Shown: one piece after another, positions 1 to 7,356 of the stretch
Position numbering within the stretch: position 1 is the first letter of the stretch
Layout: every line of letters starts with the position of its first letter
Source of the DNA: Deltaproteobacteria bacterium
Lineage (GTDB): Bacteria > Desulfobacterota > Binatia > Bin18
NCBI GenBank assembly: GCA_016200595.1
Contig: JACQEL010000453.1
Span: forward strand, 1-14,589
Direction of reading: 5' to 3'
DNA: 14,589 nt
Position numbers and translations under genes: made by a program
The notes under the pieces: generated by a model
Database searches by the model: none
Seen by the model: the letters and a program-made list of their open reading frames with translations, nothing else
What the model was told of the DNA's origin: nothing

Positions 1-361
1 CTCCATCGCTCGGGGTCAGCTTCTGACTTTGGGTCCATAGACCACTTTCAGTATCGCGGGTAAACAGGTACGCGGCCCCAGAGGAAGAATTGCCAGCAAC
101 GTCGTTCCCTGGAGCCCCGACCAAGGCCGTAGCTCCGCTTACCGCTACACTCGTGCCAAACTGAGCGGCATCGCCTACCGTCTTGTCGCTGGCCGTTAGT
201 TGTTGCTTTTGAGTCAAGAGGTTAGTCGCAGAGTAGGCCGGCTCATCGCCACTGATGGCCCACAGCAGGAAGAAAGCCGAACTGAGGACGAAAAAAGAGC
301 AAGAGGCTCGCCGCTTTCTTTTCGGTACTGAGAAATTGTGTTGCACAGCTGTTCCTTCCAT
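1..361 (-). CDS. Secreted FG-GAP repeat protein, N-terminal part (partial)
   Basis: The minus strand reads open from an ATG at 361-359 to the window edge, giving 120 residues; the C-terminus lies outside. Residues 14-18 (KRKRR) followed by a hydrophobic stretch (about 22-37) and PAYSA form a Sec signal peptide, with likely cleavage after A45. From about residue 52 the sequence has the FG-GAP pattern: QQLTASD, FGTSVAVSG, ALVGAPGNDVAGN, GAAYLFTRD, then the start of a second unit at QKLTPSDG. In the family such repeats build an integrin-alpha-like beta-propeller, usually with Ca-binding loops, in secreted or surface proteins. No strong Shine-Dalgarno precedes the ATG, so the start is moderately secure; no other in-frame ATG was seen just upstream. 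It diverges from the propeller protein at 614. A surface or adhesive role is inferred; the substrate is unknown. Confidence 0.8.
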   Translation of the reverse strand, partial: MEGTAVQHNFSVPKRKRRASCSFFVLSSAFFLLWAISGDEPAYSATNLLTQKQQLTASDKTVGDAAQFGTSVAVSGATALVGAPGNDVAGNSSSGAAYLFTRDTESGLWTQSQKLTPSDG

Positions 362-613
362 TCTTAGTGCCCGTTCGTATAGACGAGAGACTCCCGCATT
401 TGGTTGAAACACACAGGCGCGGCTGGTCTCCGTGGTGGGTCTTGTGTCCCCAACTAGCCGACGCCGTGTGGTTATGTTAGACGCTTCTTACACCGTGCAA
501 GAAATTTTTGCGAGGGTAGCTAAACCTGTCAACCAAAATGCCTGGTGTATCGTCCGTATTAAGGAGTAAAAGAGCAGGAAGGCACGTTCGCTACTGCGTC
601 ACCAAGCTTTACT
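362..613. promoter_or_regulatory. Divergent intergenic region between two secreted propeller genes
   Basis: This 252-bp gap separates the start codons of two divergently transcribed secreted-protein genes, so promoters for both should lie here. I could not pick out a convincing -35/-10 pair on either strand. An AAGGAG at 561-566 lies too far from the ATG at 614 to serve as its ribosome-binding site. Confidence 0.4.
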
Positions 614-2938
614 ATGCGTCGCTTTTTTTATCGCTGTTGTTTTGTCGTCTTCCTGGGCCTCTTACTGACAGAAACTGGACATGCGGACATTCTGACCAAT
701 CTTGAAAGTCCGGCTGCCAACCAAGGCGCGAGCGGCATTAGCGCTATCTCCGGGTGGGCATTTTCGTCTGTTCCAGGTGCGCGCGTCACCATTCAGCTAT
801 TGATTGATGGAACGGCCAGCGGCACCATCCCGTGCTGCAGTCAACGGAATGATGTCAACCTGGAGATCCCGAGTGGTTTTGCGCTCTTGTTTAATTTTAA
901 TCTCCTTTCTGAGGGGGCGCATATGATCACCATCGATGTGCAGGACGATAAGGGCAGTCCGACGCAAACGCAGACCCATGCTATTACGGTAGCGAAGCCG
1001 GGGGGGTTCGAATTCTTGAGCGACCTGACGCTCGCTGATGCGAAGGTCAGTTTGAGCACTGACAAACAGGAAATTATCCTCGAAGGCGCACAAGCCCAGG
1101 ATAAGGCGACTGAAGCGACACAGAAAGTGAATCTCCAGCTAGCGTGGCAAGAGGCTACTCAGGCGATTGGGGTTGTTGAGGCAGAAAACGTCGGGAAGCC
1201 CTCGGGCGGAACCAACAATGGCGGTGGCACCAGTCAGACGTGTGCGGATACCAATACCTGCGTCGCACCCACGAGCATCCAGCTGAGGCTAGAGAATCCG
1301 GCTCCGAATACTACCACTTCTAGTACCCAAACAGTCAGCGGTATTAGTGTCGTATCCGGCTGGACCTTCTCCCCGACTACAGGGGCCGCGATCGATAGTA
1401 TACAGCTCCGCATCGATAGCGGGCTGGTTGGTGAAATCCCGTGTTGTTCCGATCGGCCAGATGTGAAGGCAGCCTATGTTGGGCAATCGGACGAACTGCA
1501 ACAACAGGCACTGAATAGTGGGTTTGGGTCCCTGCAGAATTTCAACCTGCTCGACAGTGGTCCGCATACGCTCTCGGTCGCAGTGCAGGACAGTACCGGC
1601 GCGACGAGTACCGCGGAGAGTTCCATCCGGACGGTGAAATTAGCCGATTCCGAATTTCTTGACCAATTCGATCTTTCTAGCGCGAAGGTCTCGCTTGGGG
1701 GTGAGACGCTGCTGGTGGAAGATATCACTGTGCGCGACAAAGTCAGTCAACAAAAGGAGCAAATCACTGCAAGTTATGTCTGGGAGCCCAATTGTCAATG
1801 TTTTGTCGCGCAGGACGGGTGTGGCAACGGGACGCGAGAGACTGGCGAGGAATGCGACGTGAACGCCTTGGACGGACAGACCTGCACGTCTTTGGGCTTT
1901 AGTGGTGGCTCGCTCTCGTGTAGACCTCGCTGCGGCACTAACGACAAGAATTGTTTTCTCCCGTGTGCGTTTGAGTTGAAAAATTGTACCGGTCGTCATT
2001 TCCTCTATGTCACCAATGGGACGAGTAACACGGTCTCGGTGATCAGCCCCACCTCAGATCCAGACACCAACCCGACCGTCGCCACGATCAAAGTCGGTAA
2101 GGGACCCCGAGGGGCTGCGGTGAGCCCGGACGGCGCACGGGTGTATGTCTGTAACTTTAACAGTAATACCCTGTCGGTGATCAGTACCGCCACGAACACC
2201 GTGACGGATACGATTAATGTAGGCGACGGTCCGTGGGCGGTGGCAGTCACCCCTGACGGGACTAAGGTCTACGTCGTCAACGCTCTCGATAACTCGGTTT
2301 CGGTGGTCAACGCCGCCACGAAGAAAGTCCAAACGCTCATAAAAGACAACCGCATCTCCCAGCCGCAAGACATCGCACTCGCCCCAGACGGCAAGCAGGG
2401 GTATGTCACTAACTATGGCGGGAATTCGGTGGCGGTGCTTGACCTCAATACCAATAAGGTTGTCGATGTCGTGCTGGTCGGGAAGGGGCCCGATGGCGTC
2501 GCTGTGAGTCCCGACAATACCAAAGTGTACGTGGTCAATTATGGGACGAACGACGTCGATGGTAACTCGGTCACGGTCCTTGACCGAGCCAGCAATACGG
2601 TCACCGGCACTGTCCAGGTGCAATTGCAGCCTACCAAGGTAGCGGTCTCGCCTGACAGCACCAAAGCCTACGTTTCCAATTCGGTGAGTGGGACGATTTC
2701 AGTTATTAACACGTCTGACCTCACCATAGAGGACACAATTACCGTCGGTGGGGACCCGCCGACGCAACCCGAAGGCCTTGTCGTCACCACTGGTGGAACT
2801 CGTTTGTATGTCGCTCTGTTCGGTCGAGGGTTCGGAAGAGACTTTCTGGAGATCAGTACGGGGACCAGTACCGTTTTGCAAGACATTAGTGTGGGAGATG
2901 GGCCTTTTGCTGTCGCAGTGTCGCCAGCGGCAAAGTAG
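614..2938 (+). CDS. Secreted multidomain protein: two IPCCS-motif domains, Cys-rich repeat, seven-bladed YVTN beta-propeller
   Basis: The product has 774 residues. Residues 1-24 (MRRFF, hydrophobic core, ETGHA) are a Sec signal peptide, so the protein is exported. Residues about 29-178 and 226-390 are two copies of one domain: both share SGW(A/T)F, an IDS/IDG strand, IPCCSxRxDV, a central NFNLL, a V-Q-D loop and a closing LSxAKVSL segment. I recognise no named family for it; an Ig-like fold is a guess. Residues about 402-447 (CGNGTRETGEECD, then GQTCTSLGF and SLSCRPRC) match the Myxococcus-type Cys-rich repeat. Residues about 463-774 are seven YVTN blades with the consensus YVxNxxxNTVSVI...VGxGPxxVAVSPDGxKV. 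Such propellers act in binding or scaffolding outside the membrane; the ligand is unknown. No membrane anchor or sorting signal is visible at the C-terminus (ends SPAAK). There is no clear Shine-Dalgarno before the ATG; the signal peptide supports this start. It is monocistronic by spacing and diverges from the FG-GAP gene. Confidence 0.88.
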   Translation: MRRFFYRCCFVVFLGLLLTETGHADILTNLESPAANQGASGISAISGWAFSSVPGARVTIQLLIDGTASGTIPCCSQRNDVNLEIPSGFALLFNFNLLSEGAHMITIDVQDDKGSPTQTQTHAITVAKPGGFEFLSDLTLADAKVSLSTDKQEIILEGAQAQDKATEATQKVNLQLAWQEATQAIGVVEAENVGKPSGGTNNGGGTSQTCADTNTCVAPTSIQLRLENPAPNTTTSSTQTVSGISVVSGWTFSPTTGAAIDSIQLRIDSGLVGEIPCCSDRPDVKAAYVGQSDELQQQALNSGFGSLQNFNLLDSGPHTLSVAVQDSTGATSTAESSIRTVKLADSEFLDQFDLSSAKVSLGGETLLVEDITVRDKVSQQKEQITASYVWEPNCQCFVAQDGCGNGTRETGEECDVNALDGQTCTSLGFSGGSLSCRPRCGTNDKNCFLPCAFELKNCTGRHFLYVTNGTSNTVSVISPTSDPDTNPTVATIKVGKGPRGAAVSPDGARVYVCNFNSNTLSVISTATNTVTDTINVGDGPWAVAVTPDGTKVYVVNALDNSVSVVNAATKKVQTLIKDNRISQPQDIALAPDGKQGYVTNYGGNSVAVLDLNTNKVVDVVLVGKGPDGVAVSPDNTKVYVVNYGTNDVDGNSVTVLDRASNTVTGTVQVQLQPTKVAVSPDSTKAYVSNSVSGTISVINTSDLTIEDTITVGGDPPTQPEGLVVTTGGTRLYVALFGRGFGRDFLEISTGTSTVLQDISVGDGPFAVAVSPAAK

Positions 2939-3166
2939 TCTTCATATTGGCAGCTTTGGAGTTGGCCTTTTTTTGCAAAGAAGGTAGCCGACCTCGACTC
3001 GTTCTCATGGGGTAAGCCTTTCTCTCCCACTGCCTTGAGCAGCCCCTTCTGTGATGCCTAAAGAAGAGGCAAGGGGTGAATTTTCTTTCCCTGCTCGCGT
3101 CTAACTAGTTGTACTTGTTGTATTCCTTGTTTCCTCAGTCCTTTTTTTCACCTTAGGAATTTGCCT

Positions 3167-3511
3167 ATGACTGACCAAGCAGAAATGATTGATTTTTCCT
3201 TATCCTCTCCTCTGGCGGTACCGCCCCCGGCCGTGACCGAACGCATCCAGACTCAACCGGAATGTCGCTTACTATGGGCCGTGCTAGAGAACGCTGTCGA
3301 GACCTACATGAAAAACGCTACAGCCACCGGCCGACGGGGGCAGCGGCTGTTTCATGAGGCTGAAGAGTGGATCATGCAGGATGACCCGACGTGGCTGTGT
3401 AGCTTCATCAGCATCTGCCACGTCCTGGGGCTTGATCCGGGTTATCTGCGCCGGGGCCTCCGGCGCTGGCGGGCAGAGCGGTCTGCTCCAGTCTTCAAAC
3501 AGGCCGCTTAA
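3167..3511 (+). CDS. Small conserved-type protein, function unknown (possible helix-turn-helix)
   Basis: This is a 114-residue protein. An AGGA about 8 nt upstream supports the ATG at 3167 over an in-frame TTG at 3161. Residues 1-30 are low-complexity and proline-rich. Residues 31-103 form the conserved-looking core: CRLLWAVLENAVETY, then RRGQRLFHEAEEWIMQDD, then CSFISICHVLGLDPGYLRRG and a basic RRWRAER tail. I recall similar small proteins from deltaproteobacterial and Binatota/Entotheonella-like genomes, but no assigned function. The segment around residues 79-97 has the spacing of a helix-turn-helix (ICxxLGLDPxxLRRGL), so DNA binding is possible but unproven. It has no signal peptide or membrane segment. 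It stands alone between the propeller gene and a run of inverted repeats. Confidence 0.72.
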   Translation: MTDQAEMIDFSLSSPLAVPPPAVTERIQTQPECRLLWAVLENAVETYMKNATATGRRGQRLFHEAEEWIMQDDPTWLCSFISICHVLGLDPGYLRRGLRRWRAERSAPVFKQAA

Positions 3512-3550
3512 GACTTTAGGGCGCTTTTCAATTAGCCTACCTGCTCAGTC

Positions 3551-3626
3551 GTAGGCCGGGATAAGGCCGCAGGCCGTTCCCGGCGTGCGCGTCTCGGCCG
3601 GAAACGCTCCGCTTATTCCGGCCTAC
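3551..3626. repeat. REP-like inverted repeat
   Basis: The arms are GTAGGCCGGGATAAG at 3551-3565 and CTTATTCCGGCCTAC at 3612-3626, matching at 14 of 15 positions when one is reverse-complemented. The interior is GC-rich and itself partly self-complementary (GCCGTTCCCGGC against GCCGGAAACG). This looks like a dispersed palindromic element able to form a long cruciform or RNA hairpin. It lies 39 bp after the stop of the small gene at 3167-3511 and may also act as its 3' end structure. Confidence 0.75.
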
Positions 3627-3723
3627 CCTCTTGCTTTCTTCATCCAAGTGCAGACCGCTGTAGACTCCAAGCCGGCTCGGCTGTGTAGGACTAGCAGTCC
3701 GTCAGTGTGAATTTGAGGGATAC

Positions 3724-3842
3724 TGTCATTCTGAGCCGTAGCCCTTCGACTGGGCTCAGGATAAACTCCGCGCAGGCGAAGAATCTCGTGCCACGACAGA
3801 CTTGTAGCGAGATTCTTCGTCGCGGCGCTCCTCAGAACGACA
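3724..3842. repeat. Nested inverted-repeat element (REP/MITE-like)
   Basis: The outer arms are TGTCATTCTGAG at 3724-3735 and CTCAGAACGACA at 3831-3842 (11 of 12 complementary). The inner arms CGAAGAATCTCG at 3777-3788 and CGAGATTCTTCG at 3808-3819 are perfectly complementary over 12 bp. The left half also contains a CTTCGACTGGGCTCAG-type core, which resembles the core of the element at 5821-6022. No open frame inside is credible. It sits in the convergent gap between the small gene at 3167 and SulP. Confidence 0.75.
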
Positions 3843-3904
3843 CCCCTCAGAATCACTCGGACGTAGGACTAGCCGCAAACGCGACTTTCTTTCAGGATTC
3901 AGCT

Positions 3905-5716
3905 TCAGTGGTTCTGCTTTACGTTGGACAAAACGGGTGCTGGTGTCTCAGGGACGGACCGGAGCGCTTCTTGCGTAGCCAGATACTCCGCCAGGGGGCA
4001 CTGCTGCCCGCAGGCGTGCTCCCCGGCCAGTGTCAGCGCCCGCCGCAATGCGGCCTCCATTGCTGTAAACCATCCAGCTTGGACAGGGAAGATATTTTCT
4101 TGGCCAAGGTGCTTGCTGGCCTCAGTCCGTTCGAGCAGCGCGAGCGTTGAGCGACGTAGCCCCAGGAGAATAAGGGTTCTGCCTTGGCTGGCGAGCTTCT
4201 GCGCCATGGCTTCGAGCACACTCACGGTAGTGATATCAATGTCTTGCGCCTGCCGCAAACGCAGAATGAGGACGCGCGCGGCAGGATTGCGAGCCAACGA
4301 ATCAAGCGCTGCCTCAAGTTCACCGGCAACGGCGAAAAAAAGCGGCCCCGTAAGATTCATGATGCGGATTGCCAAACAGGCGCGTCCAGCCTCACCCGCT
4401 TCAGGGTCGATCTCGCGAAACCGTCCCTTCTCGCCGATGATCATCTCGTGCATGGTCAGGAGCCGTGCGCGTCGCAGAAACAATACGATACTGATGCCAA
4501 CGCCCAGGTAGATTGCCTGGTCGAGGGGAAAAATCCACGTTCCCAAGACGGTCGCGAGAAACGCCGCTTGGTCACTCCGCGTCCCCCGCATGGTCATGGC
4601 GATGCGGTCCCGTTCAATGAGATCGCTGGCTAACACCAGCAACAAACCAGCGAGACTGGCTACCGGAGTTTTTCCGACGACTGGTCCCAAAAAAAGCAGC
4701 ACTATAATCATGAGCAATCCGCAAGAGGCCGCGGAGAGTCGGCTGACTGCTCCAGCTTGCTGGTTCAGCGTCGAGCGCGCCAGACTGCCACTCACGGGGT
4801 ATCCGCCAGAAAAGGCCGCAGCGATATTCGCCAGCCCCTGACCGGCAAACTCGGCTGCCATGTCAAGCCGTTGCCCAGTGCGAGAAGCCAGCGCCCGGGC
4901 GACGGAACTTGATTCTACGAGAGACAAGACCGCACAGGCAGCTGCTGCGGGCACTAGGGCTGTCCAGCGCCCAAGCGCAGGAATCGTGAGAGGAGGCAAG
5001 CCGGCCGGTATGGGCGCGAGGTCGGCTACAAGCTGGAGTTGGTGGCCATAGGCGCGGAAGACACTGCCGATGCCAATGCTGATAACCATGACGATGATGG
5101 AGCCGGGAATACGCCGATCGACCCGACGCAACCCGACTACGATGACGAGGGTACCTAAAGCGAACAGGACCGCGAGTGGGTTGGTATGAGGTAAGCCTCC
5201 CCCCCAAGCCATGACCATATGCGCAAGGTTGCCGCTGGATCCACCCGAGCCGGTGACGTTGGGCAGCTGGCCAACCGCGATGAGAATCGCCGCGCCAGTG
5301 ATGTAGCCACGCACGACCGGATACGAAATATAGTCCGCGATGGCATCCAGCCGCAGGAGACCAGCGAGGAACTGCAGAGCTCCGACCATGAATGCGAGCG
5401 TGATACCTACTTCCATAGGAGTCGCACCCTCGCGCGCAGTTGCGGCGGCGACCGCGCTCCCGACGAGAAGACTCAACGCGTTGGTAGGACCGGTAACGAC
5501 GTGTCGCGAGCTACGGAACAGCGCACCCACGATCGCCGGTACGGCCGCTGCATAGAGGCCCATGACCGGCGGTAGTCCCGCAATCAGGGCATAAGCTACG
5601 CCTTGGGGGATATCGAGAAAAGTGACAGTGAGGCTAGCGAGGAAATCGCGACGTAGGAGGATCGGCCGATAGGAGCGCAAATCCAAAAACGAGAGGTAGC
5701 GGAGCGGCATCACCAT
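3905..5716 (-). CDS. SulP-family anion transporter with C-terminal STAS domain
   Basis: This is a 603-residue inner-membrane protein of the SulP/SLC26 family, which carries sulfate, bicarbonate or other small anions by symport or exchange. The family signature is at residues 34-60 (DIPQGVAYALIAGLPP then GLYAAAVPAI), followed by VTGPTNA at 74-80. Many hydrophobic segments follow up to about residue 415, including the conserved GGYPVSGSLARS at 304-315 (RSTLN follows). A STAS domain covers about 445-560; its usual regulatory-loop position reads DIDITTVSVLE. After STAS a short tail has HACGQQCPL (568-575), a Cys pair not required by the family. The length is slightly above typical bacterial SulP. 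There are two in-frame ATGs (5716 and 5710); neither has a good Shine-Dalgarno, so the start is uncertain by two codons. The gene stands alone, bracketed by repeats, so its substrate cannot be inferred from neighbours. Sulfate is possible, bicarbonate equally so. Confidence 0.9.
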   Translation of the reverse strand: MVMPLRYLSFLDLRSYRPILLRRDFLASLTVTFLDIPQGVAYALIAGLPPVMGLYAAAVPAIVGALFRSSRHVVTGPTNALSLLVGSAVAAATAREGATPMEVGITLAFMVGALQFLAGLLRLDAIADYISYPVVRGYITGAAILIAVGQLPNVTGSGGSSGNLAHMVMAWGGGLPHTNPLAVLFALGTLVIVVGLRRVDRRIPGSIIVMVISIGIGSVFRAYGHQLQLVADLAPIPAGLPPLTIPALGRWTALVPAAAACAVLSLVESSSVARALASRTGQRLDMAAEFAGQGLANIAAAFSGGYPVSGSLARSTLNQQAGAVSRLSAASCGLLMIIVLLFLGPVVGKTPVASLAGLLLVLASDLIERDRIAMTMRGTRSDQAAFLATVLGTWIFPLDQAIYLGVGISIVLFLRRARLLTMHEMIIGEKGRFREIDPEAGEAGRACLAIRIMNLTGPLFFAVAGELEAALDSLARNPAARVLILRLRQAQDIDITTVSVLEAMAQKLASQGRTLILLGLRRSTLALLERTEASKHLGQENIFPVQAGWFTAMEAALRRALTLAGEHACGQQCPLAEYLATQEALRSVPETPAPVLSNVKQNH

Positions 5717-5775
5717 GCTGTTAGGAATATGATCGAATTTATCACAATGGACAAGATGTGCGTTTCTATGAGGAT

Positions 5776-5796
5776 ATTGATCAGCAATTGATCAGC
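5776..5796. promoter_or_regulatory. Tandem ATTGATCAGC repeat upstream of SulP
   Basis: ATTGATCAGC occurs at 5776-5785 and again at 5787-5796, a period of 11 bp or about one helical turn. Each copy contains the palindrome TGATCA. The pair lies 60-80 bp upstream of the SulP start, a plausible place for a regulator. A weak -35/-10 (TTGTCC, 17 bp, CATATT on the minus strand) can be drawn between it and the gene. Operator function is inference. Confidence 0.3.
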
Positions 5797-5820
5797 GGTG
5801 ATAGTGCCTATGCTCGATCT

Positions 5821-6022
5821 GAAGATGTTGGGTGCATAACAGAATTCTGGCCCGGTGCGTAACCCACTGTCATCGTGCTTCGACAAGCTCAGCACGAACG
5901 GAAAATCTACAACGTATTCAACCCCCAGCCCCGTTCGCCCTGAGCCTGTCGAAGGGGGAACGGCGTCGTTTTCGCTAACTGAGACTGAATGACCAGAAAT
6001 TTGGTATGCACCCAAGATGTTC
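5821..6022. repeat. Nested inverted-repeat (MITE-like) element, about 200 bp
   Basis: The outer arms at 5821-5850 and 5993-6022 are reverse complements at 25 of 30 positions; their shared core is TTGGGTGCATA. Inside, arms at 5878-5901 (starts CTTCGACAAGCTCAG) and 5931-5954 (ends CCTGAGCCTGTCGAAG) are complementary at 21 of 24 positions. The inner CTTCGAC..GCTCAG motif is a widespread dispersed repeat in environmental bacterial genomes. No transposase is encoded, so this is non-autonomous or a repeat inserted into an older palindrome. It fills much of the 521-bp gap between SulP and the MFS gene; in the rest of that gap I see only the tandem repeat at 5776 and unassigned sequence (6023-6237). 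Confidence 0.75.
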
Positions 6023-6237
6023 TCTAGCTTGACCTAGGACCGCCTCCATGATAATGGCCCGGCGCGGTAATGGTTTGTCGGGCCAGGGGCTGGAAGCAGT
6101 TTTTCACGGTAAACAGTTCCAGGAAGTTGGACAGCGGGACTCCGATCAGGTGGACCATTAAGGTTGGGCAATCTGCATTTACCTCGTTTGAAGCTCCTTC
6201 TCCCGAATTGACGTTTCTTTATCAGAGGGAAAAGTAG

Positions 6238-7066
6238 GTGCAAAAAGAGAACTCTCAGCACGACATGACAGCTGAGGTCGTGTCAATGTCGGCTCACTCC
6301 AAGTCCTGGACAATACTTGGAGTGGTAACGTTTGCCCTGTTTCTCGACTATTTCCTCTACGGAATAGTAGTACCCCTAACGCCGCTGTCCCCTGCCAAGG
6401 TGAACAGTGAAGAGCAACTTGGCTTGCTCTATGGTGGCTACGCGGTCAGCGTCCTGCTCGTCACCCCGCTGTTCGGGTATTTGGGGGACCGCGTTGGCGG
6501 CCGGGTTATGATGATTTGTGGAGTAGTGCTGGGGGCATCGGCAACGATCCTTTTCGGGCTGGCACCGAACTTCTCTCTGTTGCTTGCCGCGCGGCTGTGC
6601 CAGGGCGCTGCCTCGGCCGCCGTCTGGACGTCCGGTCTCGCTCTCATAGCAGAACACTACACCGAAAAGCGGGTTGAGATGATCGGCTATGCTTTCACAG
6701 GTAGCACTGCGGGTTCTGTCCTGGGGCCTGTAGTTGGTGGGCTGATGTATCGCGCCGGGGCTACCAGCTGCCGTTTCTCGCCACCAGTCTACTTTTTGCG
6801 ATCGAGGCTTGCCTGCTCGTCCTTTTTCTTCGCGTGAGACGGGGTGAGCAACAGGGCAACGTCAATCTTCGCGCCCTGTTGTTGAATAAATCCCTGCTGG
6901 TGGCCGCGCTGGCAGTAGCGCTGGCCGCCTTCGCCTGGGGTATCATCGAACCGCTGCTGCCCATGCGCCTCGGCCGTTACGGCGCAACAGCTCAGACGAT
7001 CGTCCTGATGTTCACCATCTCCTCCATCGTTTATGGCTTGAGTGCCCCTGTGGTCGGTTGGGTGTC
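6238..7066 (+). pseudogene. MFS drug:H+ antiporter-like gene, frameshifted and 3'-truncated
   Basis: The GTG at 6238 has GAGGG 8 nt upstream; ATGs at 6265 and 6286 are alternatives. The first frame gives an MFS N-half: LDYFLYGIVVPLTP (TM1), the loop motif GYLGDRVGGR at 80-89, and an antiporter motif C (GSVLGPVVGGLMY, 159-171) in TM5. Just after GGGG at 6757-6760 the MFS homology moves to another frame: GYQLPFLATSLLFAIEA continues through LRVRRGEQQ to VYGLSAPVVGWVS near 7065. One additional G in that run would restore the frame. The original frame stops at 6835-6837. Homology then ends abruptly near residue 275, whereas MFS proteins usually have about 400, so roughly the last third is missing and ferredoxin-type sequence begins. 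The intact ancestor was probably a DHA1-type efflux pump; substrate unknown. The truncation makes a working transporter unlikely even if the frameshift is a read error. Confidence 0.8.
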
Positions 7067-7321
7067 GATGCCATTTGGTCGCGTGAGAAAGGGACCTTGT
7101 TGGAACTCGCCGAAGAAGCGGGACTGGCACCAGCCTTCGGCTGCCGTTCGGGTATTTGTAGTACGTGCAAAATCAACCTCAGCAGCGGTGCCGTCGATTA
7201 TCTCGAAGAACCCCTTGCCTCTCGCGGGCAAAGCGAGGTCCTGCTCTGCTGCTCGGTGCCGCGGCAGGCTCCGGGGCGCCAACCCGACAGTTATGAGCCG
7301 GATGTGATTCTCGATCTCTAA
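7067..7321 (+). pseudogene. 2Fe-2S ferredoxin domain, 3' fragment of a reductase gene
   Basis: This frame encodes about 84 residues of a plant-type [2Fe-2S] ferredoxin domain. GTLLELAEEAGLAPAF precedes the cluster motif CRSGICSTC (Cys-x4-Cys-x2-Cys), and the fourth ligand lies in LLCCSVP after AVDYLEEPLA. The end, DVILDL, is typical of C-terminal ferredoxin domains in modular FAD/NAD(P)H oxidoreductases that pass electrons to oxygenases or other acceptors. All four cluster cysteines are present, but the N-terminal strand and any reductase modules are absent. Upstream is MFS sequence in a different frame, so there is no in-frame fusion. An in-frame TTG at 7058 is the only nearby start and has no convincing ribosome-binding site. 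It ends 35 bp before the aldehyde dehydrogenase, which suggests the two once shared an operon. Confidence 0.78.
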
Positions 7322-7356
7322 TGACCGGGAACAACAAAAAGTGAGAGACTAAAGCC

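Noticed and set aside
2054..2623. 189-codon minus-strand frame opposite the YVTN propeller
   Set aside because: It mirrors the repetitive propeller codons and shows no independent protein signature.
3707..4633. Long plus-strand open frames antisense to SulP
   Set aside because: They lie opposite a clear SulP/STAS gene and have no family features; they are shadows of its codon bias.
6034..6180. Minus-strand frame reading MVHLIGVPLSNFLELF... upstream of the MFS gene
   Set aside because: The first residues faintly recall a glutathione S-transferase N-terminus, but the rest does not follow and no ribosome-binding site is present.
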